Assembly (NCBI GenBank): GCA_019828595.1
Contig: JAHQRK010000021.1
Span: 744,001 to 808,000, forward strand
Length of the DNA stretch: 64,000 nt
Direction: 5' to 3'
Source of the DNA: Aphanomyces cochlioides
Taxonomy: Eukaryota > Oomycota > Saprolegniomycetes > Saprolegniales > Verrucalvaceae
The stretch's first letter is position 1. Each line of letters starts with the position of its first letter. The position numbers and the translations under genes were made by a program. Positions 54,834-64,000 of this stretch are shown in pieces. The notes beneath the pieces were generated by a model that was not told the origin of the DNA, made no database searches, and saw nothing but the letters and a program-made list of their open reading frames with translations.

Positions 54834-56854
54834 ACAGACTTATGTTGTATTCTTGTCTAATGTGAGCGTGTTTGCATTTATCATTCATTTATGCTTAACT
54901 GGGGGGGGGGTTAAATCCTGCTCAGGCTTTCAAATCAACCCTTGGGTCGCACTTGTACTCAAGGGGCTAACCTTCACAAGGGCAGTCTACTGCCTGATCG
55001 ATGTCTTGTCGTGTACTCTCGCACCGAGTAATCATCTCCAGATCAAGTTTGCATCTTGCTGGACTGTGGCAATTGAAGCCGACGTTGAAATTATGAGAGA
55101 GAGACACACGCATGCACATCTTCTTGAAGACATCCTAACGGCACCTGCTGCTTGCTGAGCAATTGGTGGTTTAGAGTCGAGCGAGAGCAGAGCGAGATCA
55201 ATCATCCAAAGCAGTATATGAGTCCTAGGCGTGGTTATTTGTCGTTGGCATTCACAACTTTGGAGGTCGCAATGTTTGATCATACCGCATTGAAAAGTTT
55301 GGCCAACATTGTCTTGGGTAGCATGTCATGACAGTGACCACCCCAAGCTTGTGCCTAGACTTCACGACGAACCAGTCAGCTTGACAACCGACTCCTGTTG
55401 ACAATTCTTCCCATGGTGAGTAATGGAGAGCGCAGCAGCAGTTGGCAAAAGAGATTTCGTGGCTCAGTCAGTGCTTGGGGACCTCAACCATGCCACATCA
55501 GCGCAAAAGTGCTCTTCACACGATAAGTTTGCAGATCGACTAGTCCTGCCAACCCAGACATGGAAGAAATAACTTTCACCCATGATTCTTCAACCCATTC
55601 GCACACGTCGACGGCGACGTGGTTGAGATGTCAAAGAATGGTTCGTCTATCCGCGACCACTGAAGCTCCAGCCGGGCTCAAAGGAGGTTTGCCGATCAAC
55701 AAGCACGAAGTGTTCTTCGAATCTCCTGACATCATGTACGTCCTTGACTAGATCAATTCCAGCAGCTTAAGGAAACGACCAGCTTCTCGTCCTTGGATGT
55801 CAGTCGCTCACAGTCGCGCCAGACGCCATGGCAGTCATCCACTCACACTTGGGGATACCATTGCCTGTGACACATCTTTGCATGTCCTGATCATCATGTC
55901 CAGACAGACTCGGCATCGCGCCGTCGATCGCCAAGCAACTCGTGAAGATACGTACCCTCGGTTGAAATACCGCATCCGCCACCTTGCCTAGCAAAGTCTG
56001 GGTTGAAGACATTCGGTGGAAATCAGCTGATAGGACAGCCGATCCCCCTGACAGCCCCCGAAGTTGGAGGTACACCAGTTGTAGGATGCTCAATTTCGCA
56101 CTCCCTTCTCTCCGTCAGGCCCAGAGGTAAACCTGCCGACCTGGCGCGCTGTCTATGATGTCTTGCCGTCAGTGCGTGGCTAGCTGAAAGTCGTCCTGAA
56201 GTTGGACATGTTCTGTCTTTTGTTAGCCGACATGTAGTTGAGATGGACCAGAATACACCTTGTATACCAAACGCATCAACTTTTATACCCGTCGACATGA
56301 ATGTGCAAACAATTGTGTGCCACAAGACCAACTCTTCTTGTTTGGAACGTTCGATCGTGTACTCTTTTGCGGCCACTGCTCCATGTGGTTAAATGAATCA
56401 CGGTCGTTGAGACGAGAGCAGGGCAAACAACTTATGGGGATCTCCACTGCACTGTGACAATGGTTGAAGGTTTTCTCAAACGTATGCACGACCGTAGAAT
56501 GCTGCTTGGAGCTCCCGACGACAAAATTGTTGACGCTAGTTCACGTCGATTTCATCCAGACAAGTCTTTGGCGAGCGCTCTCCATTTCCATCTTGTTATG
56601 CCGCCATCACCTCAAGACATGGCGTGCATGTTTTCGCGGAACATCCCCATCTTGGTGACGTACTGTTGACAAGAATCGTGCGAAGCCAACTCTTGAAATT
56701 TGAACCATAGCTGCAAAAGGTGACGGACAAACCCAGACTCGACTGATTGGCAGGTTGAGATAAGTTGAAGCGAAGCACGATGTGTCCCGTCAGAGACGAC
56801 GAGAGAAAGCAGAGAGAGGGGATCAGCTTCCCCGTCTTTGCACAACCAATTTGG
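54834..56854. other. Intergenic between BT1 copies 3 and 4, no gene seen
   Basis: Short frames only. Holds a run of ten G at 54901-54910 and, near 56400 and 56700-56760, blocks also found upstream of copy 3. Confidence 0.5.
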
Positions 56855-56867
56855 TCATTTTCGATTT
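56855..56867 (+). promoter_or_regulatory. Core promoter retained by the broken BT1 copy 4
   Basis: TCATTTTCGATTT, 14 nt before the start codon at 56882, with context GG before and GGAACTCGAC after, matching copy 3. The promoter is intact although the gene is broken. Confidence 0.55.
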
Positions 56868-56881
56868 GGAACTCGACTGTC

Positions 56882-58622
56882 ATGCCTGTTGCGGACGTGA
56901 GGGTTAACCAACAAGGCTTGGAAGAGCGCGTCTCGTACATTCAATCAGCGACTCGGGAAGAGGACAAGAATGGCTATGAAGCGGTGAAACCCCCCGGCGA
57001 ACTCGAAGGCGGGGCTTTGGCTGAAGGCGGTGCGATTTCCCTCAAGTCGAAAGAAGCGATTGCACTCTTCGCCCAGTATGCCGCGATCGGTGTCATCTAC
57101 GGCATGATTTCATCGCTCCAGTATCCCATCTTTAACAACTACCTCAAGCTCGAAGGTTATCAAACTGCATCCTACGGTCAACTTGTCACGCTCGGCTGGT
57201 CGTTCAAGGTCTTCTTTGGCATGTTGTCCGACTGCTTCCCCATCTTTGGCTACCGCCGCAAGTCGTGGATGTTGATCGGCTGGACGATCACCATGGTATG
57301 CTTGGCCGTCATGGCCTTTTCGTCCCTCGGTGACCCGTACTGCAACCTTGAAAAAGCTATCGATGAAGGCCACCCCAAGGCATGCTCGAAGGTGTATTCC
57401 AAGACGAACGACACTGACAAAGTGTATTTCAACCTCGACGCCCCCAACCAAGGCACGATGTTTATCCTCTTGTCCGTGCTCGTCTCGTTTGGTTATGTGA
57501 TGGCCGACTGTGCTGCTGACGCCATGGTCGTCGAGTATGCTCAACGCGAACCCATTGCGATCCGTGGTATACCGTCCGCACGCTCTTCGAAATCATCGCC
57601 AACGTCGTGACTGGCTTTGGTTTGAACAGTCCCAACTACGGCGGTGAGTTTGCCTACTCGATGGCACCCAACGTGCCTTACGGTATATGCTTGGCTCCAT
57701 GTGTCATTGTTGTGCTGACGACTATCTTCTTGATGCAAGAGAAGAAATCCAAAGGCAAGCCGTTCCTTGAGTACATCGACATGTTTTGGAACTTGTTGCA
57801 ACAACGAGCAATTTGGCAGGTCTGCGCATTCCGATTCATCAACAATGTCTTCCAAGGCATCGGATCGACGGCTGGCAGTCCCATGTACAATACGTGGGCC
57901 AACGTCTCGCCATTGAACGATGCCTTGTCGTCCATCCTTGGTGGTGCCAACTTCTCTGCCATTTTGGTCGTTGTCGGTCGTTGGGGATTGCACTGGAACT
58001 GGCGTTATGCGATCGCTGCGGGCTCTATCGGTGTTATTTTGGTTGATGCTCCCATCATCTTCATCACGATTTGGGATGTTTTCCGAAACCAGTGGTTTTA
58101 CAATGGTGTTGGCCTTGCCGACAATATCCCAAGGGGCGTTCGCTTCATCGTCGCAACGTACTGTGCCGTCGAACTCGCTGACATTGGCAATGAAGGGGCC
58201 ACCTATGGTTTGATCACAACGGTTGCCAACTTGGCTAGTCCTTTCGCGTCTGTGATCTACAAAGTCATTGACTCGAACTTCATGCTGTCCCAAGATGATA
58301 TCACTGAAGACACAAACGAAGTTCGCTGGGACGTCACTTACTCCTACTTTATTGCTTACGGCAGTAAGCTTTTCGCTTTGGTGTGGCTTGTTCTGTTGCC
58401 TCCTCAACGTCTCCAACTCCAAGAACTCAAGCGAACGGGAGGAAAGAGCAAGCTCGCTGGTGCGCTCTTGATTGTTCTCTTCCTGGCCTGTTTGTCGTTC
58501 TCTGTCACGTCAAGTATCATGGCGATTTACCCTTCGACCAAGTGCTACCGCATTGCTGGCGGCAATGGTGGTTGGACCCCGTGACGCACAAGTGTCCCAA
58601 GGTGGCGTCCAAGAAGGGCTAG
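56882..58622 (+). pseudogene. BT1-type transporter (copy 4), broken by two small deletions
   Basis: Alignable with copy 3 along its whole length, but 20 nt shorter. A 19-nt deletion after ATCCGTGGT (about 57570) removes most of RGRVQTAIYT and shifts the frame, so the product ends after about 243 residues. A second, 1-nt deletion near 58571 (GGTGGTTGGACC for GGCGTGTTGGACC) would end the downstream frame early at GGNGGWTP. The rest is well preserved, with no other stops, so the inactivation is recent. The natural stop (TAG, 58620-58622) is still present. Confidence 0.9.
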
Positions 58623-58701
58623 ACAGACTCTGTTGTATTCTTGTGTAATGTGATTGTGTTAACATAAAACTGCCTTATCGCTTCACAACACCCAGGGATT
58701 G

Positions 58702-58712
58702 CCCCCCCCCCC
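58702..58712. repeat. Poly-C run
   Basis: Eleven C in the 3' flank of BT1 copy 4. Its counterpart behind copy 3 is the poly-G run at 54901. Prone to length errors. Confidence 0.8.
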
Positions 58713-59149
58713 TCTAGTTTGACACATGACCACCTTGTGAGCTGAATGCATTTGACACATAGGCGGAAAATATTGAGGAAGCTCACAAACCCCTCGTTTG
58801 ACCATATCCCCCCCTGAACAGACATTAAGACGGTTTTTCGCATGTCTAGCTGGCTCCGGCTCAATCCAGGCTACCAAAGTGTTAGGATGTCATCATTCCT
58901 GCCTTGGGCATTTTCAAGTAAAAATGCTGGCGTTGTCACTCTCAAGCAAATGGACAATTTCTTGTAGTACCGTATTCCTTTTGGGTAGACGGACACCCAT
59001 GTACATCGGATAACACAAATTCATCCGGATATTTAAGACGCATACAAATTTCAAGTTATTTTTAAAATATCATTTTAAAGAGGCTATATTGAATGTTACA
59101 GGCTACTTAGTATCAAAACCAGCCAATCAACACTGTGCTTCTATCTGCG

Positions 59150-59240
59150 ATGAAAAGGGTGAGTTGGCACTTTCACTTGCGATAAAAAAGGTGAGTTGAG
59201 TTGGCAATTTCGCTTGCGATTAAAAGGTGAGTCGGTATTA
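59150..59240 (+). repeat. Short tandem repeats in the pogo element's left end
   Basis: Three imperfect units built on TTGCGATAAAAAAGGTGAGT with a GTTGGCA-TTTC spacer. Subterminal repeats of this kind can be transposase-binding sites (inference). Confidence 0.55.
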
Positions 59241-59313
59241 CTTGATGCAAAGATAGTGTAAGAACTTGAATGCATTTTCAGATTACAACTAGAGGGACAA
59301 TTCCATTTCAACT

Positions 59314-60804
59314 TTACTCCTGCAATATATCATCGTCGTCAGCAGAGCAATCTTGGAGGACTTTCATATCTCTCATAACTTCGACAACATCATTCACTTC
59401 ATCATCAACGTCATTCGTCATTTGTACTTCATCGTCGTAAGTCGTAGAGCCTCCAAGCAATTTAGTCTTCGCAAATCCATTGATAATTGTGCTTCTAGAC
59501 AAACCATACGAAGCATCATGAATCCATTTTGTGACAAGCCGGCGATCAGGGGCTTTCAACTTGAATGCCGTTCTTTCATCGTCAGTCGAAGCGCTGTGAG
59601 CTGCCAATTGGTCTCGCAAATTTTGCACCCAAAATGAACGCAGGCGGTCTTTCAACGGCTTGTTCCAAGCCACATCGGCTGGCTGACAAGCCCAAGTGAA
59701 TCTTGGGGGAACTTTGACCAAAAATACGTTCAGAGCAAGGGCTTTGTCGACACAGACGCCGTAAAATGAGCACTAAAACATCCCAAATGAGTATTTTCTT
59801 CTCGCTTGTAAATTTGTCTCCACCAAAGTGGTAATCGAGAAATTTAAGTGACATCGCTTGATTCCACCAAGCTGTTGTGTTGCCGTATATCTGACAATCG
59901 AATTGATTCTGCAACTCGTCAATTTCAGACCACAATCGCCGCCCAAATCCATTTCTTTCTTGCATGTTGGCCTCGTTTACTAATTCAATCATGGATTTTG
60001 GAGTCTTGAATACTAAGGACAGTGGATATTGATGACCATTGCTGTCGCCCAAGAGCATAGCAGTTGCTCGGTTTTTCGTTCCACCACCACACTTCATCCA
60101 AACGGTTTTGGATCCAGTTGCGTGGACAGTCATCCTGGGCAAATATTCGTAGAATATTCCTGTTTGGTCGGTGTTGTATATGATCGAGACACATTCCGTC
60201 TGTGCTAGTTCGAGTACATGTGAGCTGAACTCCTCCAAAGCAGCAACGCCGTCTCCATTTTTATCTTGCCCAATTCTTGTTCGCGCCCGCATGCTCAGCT
60301 TGTGCCGGGCAAGAAACAACCTTTGCCAATCCCACGAAGCAAGAAAGTGGTCTGGTGGTATGCCCAAGTCATTTGCAACATCGAGTGCGTGAAGTTGCAA
60401 CATAAGCGACGACACAGGGACACCCTCGTTTCGTAAATTTATGTCAATGACCCATTTTGCAATGTTGGCTTCTGTTTGCCAGTCTAGCGTTGTTCCAACG
60501 CCAACTTCTCTTGAACGGCACATCTGGCTAGATGTTCGTGATTGCCATACTTCTCGATTTTGAACATCTTCCGCTTCCAATCATAAATCAGTTTCCTCCT
60601 TGACTCCCATGCTTGATCGGCCAAGTGCGAGTAAAACGTTTGACGAGTGAGGGCCATGTCGTTCGTCGAAGAGAAGAATGTTGCTACAGCCAACTTCTCT
60701 CGGTACGATATCGCTGTAAATTTGTGTTGATTGGGATTGCGACCTATTCCAAGACTATTGGGACGTCCTCTGGGCCGGGTTGCAGGCTTGTCTGTGTCGG
60801 ACAT
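59314..60804 (-). pseudogene. pogo-type DDE transposase (CENP-B/jerky-like), frameshifted
   Basis: Reads from ATG 60804 (MSDTDKPATRPRGRPNSLG; basic) through AISYREKLAVATFFSS (HTH) and RRKLIYDWKRKMFKIEKYGN. It then shifts near 60500 into LDWQTEANIAKWVIDINLRN and SWDWQRLFLARHKLSMRART (CENP-B-type second HTH), IIYNTDQTGIFYEYLP (first D), GGGTKNRATAMLLGDSNG and ILIWD...SAHF (second D). It shifts again near 59765 into VKVPPRFTWACQPADVAWNK (third D). At least three frame changes. The acidic C-terminus (DEVNDVVEVMRDM) is at 59314. Non-functional. Confidence 0.82.
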
Positions 60805-60943
60805 TAGTGGGTGTCAGTTGTGACAGCATCTTAGAAATCACGTTGAGAATTTTGACCAATAGACGATTTTTTCAGATATTCGAAGAATAAAGCGAGTGAA
60901 ACCCCCCATTCCCAAGACGGCAGCATCTTGAGCACCCGCCCTT

Positions 60944-62206
60944 ATGGTCAAAGTGAGCGACAGACAGCTCGTTCTCCAGTCTGCTTGGAGACGCTTAAGA
61001 GCTAGACGAGGTGCAAGAATTATCGGTGCCATATTGGGCATGACAGATGAAGCGTCAAACCAACTTAATTTGTTGTTTCTTTCCTGGATCCGATCAGTTA
61101 TCTCTAATCGCTACTTACACCCTCGACACCAAGTCTCCCAGCGTTCCCGCTTTCAACATTTCCTTTATACTGTACCAGAATCTCGATTTCGTAAACTGTT
61201 CAGATTGGAACGCTCATCATTCAAAACTCTCGTCAAAATTTTGCAGTCTTCTCCAGAATTTCAAAGCCGCCTTGGCTCAAAACAAAGAGCTCCAGTTGCC
61301 CATCACTTGCTGGTGGCTCTATTCTTCTTGGGTGCGAATGGAAATGCTGTTTCGAATGAGTACTTGGCTTCTACTTTTGACATTGGCAGTGGAACAGTTA
61401 AGGAGTACATCGATCGAACTATTTCAACTCTAGTAAGACAGCGTGAAAGGTTTATTCGATGGCCAAGCAATATTGAATCAAATCACATTGCCTCCCAGAT
61501 TGAGAACTTGTGTGGTTTTAGAGATTGCATTGGCTTTATAGATGGTACCCTTTCCCCCCTTGAATTCAAGCCCTCAGTCCATGGAGAAGACTAGTATTCA
61601 CGTAAAGGCTGCTATGCTGTGGCTGGACAAGTAATATGTGACCATCGTGGAGTTATCTTGGATATATACACTGGATGGCCTGGATCCACCCATGACAATA
61701 GAGTATGGAGAAATTGCAGGATGAACAAGTCGCCTGAATCAATTTTTGGCGTACATCAATATCTCTTAGGTGACTCTGCTTACAAAGAATGTCAAAGCAT
61801 TGTCCCAGCATTCAAATGTTTTCCCCACAACAGCCTCGAGCCATGGAAAGAGTATTTCAATACCAAGCTTGCACGAGGACGTATTAAGGTAGAATACTGT
61901 ATTGGGATGTTGAAAGGCAGGTTCCAGTATTTAAAGCGCATGAGAAAGCTTATCAAGGGCAAACGCAGCATGCAGTCGCTCATTCGTACGATCATTGCAG
62001 CTTGTGTACTGCACAACATCCTCCTCACCGAAAATGATCGTATACCCAAGTCATGGATTGAGTTGCAAAGAAATTGTTTTTGCAATGCTGATCTACGAGG
62101 TTGCAAAGTTTGTTTCTTGTCAAATGGCGACAGTAGAGATGAATACACAACTCGCTCACAACGCGATCTAGTTGTAAGCCAGCTTCTAGAAGGATCACAG
62201 TTTTAA
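60944..62206 (+). pseudogene. PIF/Harbinger DDE transposase with a single stop codon
   Basis: ATG 60944, stop 62206; one TAG at 61592-61594 interrupts an otherwise perfect frame (about 420 codons) between HGED and YSRKGCYAVAGQ. N-terminal half: FRKLFRLERSSFKTLVKILQ, then LFFLGANGNAVSNEYLASTF (HTH). Catalytic residues: GFIDGTLSPLEF (first D), GWPGSTHDNRVW, YLLGDSAYKECQSIVPAF (second D), RGRIKVEYCIGMLKGRFQYL (E), IIAACVLHNILL. All are intact. One point mutation separates it from a complete protein. Unless the stop is read through or is a sequencing error, the element is now non-autonomous. Confidence 0.87.
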
Positions 62207-62234
62207 ACAATACATGTATTGATTTTATCACACG

Positions 62235-63114
62235 CTAGTCCATGGGGCAAGCTTCATCGATCTCCTGGGTCGTCCACCCTTGCGTCTTCAATCGCTTTCG
62301 CATGTCAACTTTCTTTACACGCAGTTCCATCTCAGCTTCTTCTCTTTTGATTTCAAGAAGTCGAATATTGAGCTGAGCTTGTCGTTCTTCGATTGCAAAA
62401 CGCCTTTCATCAAGGTACTGTTTAGCTTCATGCTCATCTTTTTTTTGTTTCATCTATAAGTTATCACGACGTAGTGAGTGACGAAGTGATGGAATTGTAT
62501 TCTACCTCTTGCTCTTTGAGCTGAAATGTACGAGCTTCTAACACAGCCCACTCGTCGAGTTTTGTTATCGTTGCCTTACGTTTGATTTTTTTGTTCGTAT
62601 TGTCTTTGGGCAAGGAGTAGTTGTCGTTATCATCATCGTCAAACTCGGTGTTGCTGGACTCATCATTGTTAATGTCCACGTCATCACTCGTTGCAAGGGC
62701 TTGCGATGATGGTCGGTCTCGCATGACATCGTCCAGTTCGTAGAAATACGTAGATCGCCTTGTAATCTCTTTTCTAATTGAGTCCTCATCCACCACTCCT
62801 TGGCCTGTGTTCTCAAGCCAGTCTCGGGCGTCTCTGTATGACGACTCTATCACAGATATCTTTTGAATGATATCTTTGGCCTTTCGGTGGCGTATTCCAT
62901 TGTCGATCATCAACTGACGTATTCCATCAACAAGCTTGCCTTTTGTCATGCCCGACTGCTTGTCTCCTCCTTTCCACCGGTTGTAATTGGCTTCGTTGGA
63001 GAGCCACTCCACCAAGATAGCCATACTTGTCTTTCCACCACGAACGCCATCATTTGTCCACATAATTCGCTGGCTTTGAACCTTGGCCTTGGACTGGGAG
63101 ACGGCCTTCATCAT
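62235..63114 (-). CDS. Myb/SANT-like partner protein of the Harbinger element
   Basis: Two exons, 63114-62506 and 62453-62235, with a 52-nt intron (GTAGAA...TTATAG); phase 0 joins KEQE to MKQKKDEHEAKQY, giving about 275 residues. The N-terminal domain (SQRIMWTNDGVRGGKTSMAI, LVEWLSNEANYNRWKGGDKQ, then GKLVDGIRQLMIDNGI and YRDARDWLENTGQG) has the three-helix Myb/SANT pattern of Harbinger accessory proteins. Next come an acidic linker (DDDDNDNYS), a basic patch (NKKIKRKATITK) and a coiled coil (ERQAQLNIRLLEIKREEAEM). It would guide the transposase to the termini. No inactivating change is seen. Confidence 0.82.
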
Positions 63115-63459
63115 AGTTGCAATTCGGAGTTTCGAAAGAATGGGAGGTGTCCAAAGTATCCAATCAAACTAATTATACTCTTTGAATCTATAATTCCCCA
63201 CACGTCCTTTTCACTCTAGAACTGAATAGATGTGAAGATGAACGCAAAGTCGCAAATCTTGGCACGTCGGTGGTCGGCCAATGAATGAAGATGGCCAAGA
63301 TGATTTTCAAAATGCTGCCATAACTGACACCCACTATTGTCGCCAGAATCAACAAATGACAACCAACCAGTCACTACTATGGAAACTTATATTTCGTTTG
63401 AAATTAAATTTGTAGAGATATTAGTTTTTAAAGTATTGTCCTTCTCAAAGTACTACTCT

Positions 63460-63510
63460 GTCCGTCTACCCAAACCGTCCGTCTACCCAAACCGTCCGTC
63501 TACCTAAAAG
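63460..63510. repeat. Three 17-bp tandem units at the pogo element's right end
   Basis: GTCCGTCTACCCAAACC at 63460-63476 and 63477-63493, and the diverged GTCCGTCTACCTAAAAG at 63494-63510, which merges into the terminal repeat. Probably subterminal transposase-binding sites. Confidence 0.75.
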
Positions 63511-63521
63511 GAATACCTCTA

Positions 63522-64000
63522 TCCGTTTGTAAGAAGCCGCAGTGTATTTGATTATACAGGGAATTATTTATGATATGAAATTTTTCATTTAAACTGATGA
63601 AAGCTTAATGATTTATGATAAGTTATTTACTTTCAAAGGTTTGGTTTCTCTATTGCGAGTGTTGAGGATGAACCTCTGTAAATACATGTCCTCGTAGTAC
63701 TATCTTCACAATTTGGGTTTGTCGGACAAATCCAAAGAATCATAGACCTACGTAGTTTTTCTGAAACCACGATCTTGCATCTCAACTCTCACGTGGTCTC
63801 CAATAACTTCAATATACAGTACTCCCCAAAATAACGAACCCACTTAAACTTAATATACCTTATAAAATTATAGTTTACTGGATGAACACAAATATAGATT
63901 TTAGGAGTTCTTTTCACGATTTTGATTTCAATTTGTAACAACATGCCTTTCGATTACGACTCACAATTGAGGAGAAACAACTCCTGACATTTTGGACAAA
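63522..64000. other. No gene; possible start of another TA-targeting element
   Basis: AT-rich. At 63820 TA is followed by CTCCCCAAAATAACGAACC, like a Stowaway/mariner terminus; a partner would lie beyond the window. Nothing else is supported. Confidence 0.35.

Larger units (their letters stand above)
60806..63335. mobile_element. PIF/Harbinger-type transposon, 2.5 kb
   Basis: Inverted termini AGTGGGTGTC, continuing AGTTGTGACAGCATCTT at the left and AGTTATGGCAGCATTTT at the right. ATT is duplicated on both sides (60803-60805 and 63336-63338), a 3-bp duplication as in PIF/Harbinger. It carries two genes in convergent arrangement: a DDE transposase (60944-62206, plus) and a Myb/SANT-like partner (62235-63114, minus). 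It inserted one base upstream of the pogo transposase ATG, so it is the younger element. Confidence 0.9.
58967..63519. mobile_element. pogo-type (Tc1/mariner superfamily) element, split by a Harbinger insertion
   Basis: Imperfect inverted termini GTATTCCTTTTGGGTAGACGG (about 58972) and, inverted, GTATTCCTTTTAGGTAGACGG (about 63515). TA lies close outside both ends (58965-58966 and 63520-63521), as expected for Tc1/mariner. Inside: a decayed pogo transposase (59314-60804, minus). Its upstream leader is displaced to 63339-63510 by a complete PIF/Harbinger element (60806-63335). Without the insertion the element would be about 2.0 kb. Confidence 0.75.

Overview
The window looks like nuclear DNA of an oomycete, probably of the Saprolegniales (Aphanomyces-like). 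This is inferred from three things: host genes split by many very short GT-AG introns (about 34-79 nt), a start-proximal core-promoter motif of the oomycete Inr/FPR type (TCATTYYC-A-TTT), and an expanded folate-biopterin (BT1) transporter family. No database search was possible, so the species is not fixed.

Layout. 1-21 kb is a transposon-rich, AT-rich stretch: a Copia-type gag cut by the left edge, a second decayed Copia gag, three decayed Merlin-type transposase copies, a 4.1 kb PIF/Harbinger element (13016-17153) with its own Myb-like gene, and several MITEs whose terminal inverted repeats and target-site duplications can be read directly. 21-28 kb holds a small spliced gene and two intact BT1 transporters on the minus strand. 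29-36 kb holds host genes: a BUB2-like TBC GTPase-activating protein, TAF7, a secreted or type I membrane protein and an unrecognised Cys-containing protein. 37-40 kb is a scrambled zone with a 352-residue unknown ORF, a 269-bp inverted duplication and a broken Tc1/mariner transposase. 40.6-51 kb is a compact host block: an FAD monooxygenase converging on a 14-exon VPS8, a two-TM protein, and two unrecognised genes. 53-58.6 kb carries one intact BT1 transporter and one recently broken one on the plus strand. 59-63.5 kb is a nested pair: a PIF/Harbinger element inserted one base before the start codon of a decayed pogo-type transposase.

Functionally, the host genes cover transcription initiation (TAF7 in TFIID), mitotic-exit or GTPase control (BUB2-like), endosomal tethering (VPS8 of CORVET) and flavin-dependent oxidation. 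The BT1 cluster (three intact genes, one with two frameshifting deletions, one N-terminal stub) shows duplication and loss in progress. I found no CRISPR arrays, rRNA, or convincing tRNA.
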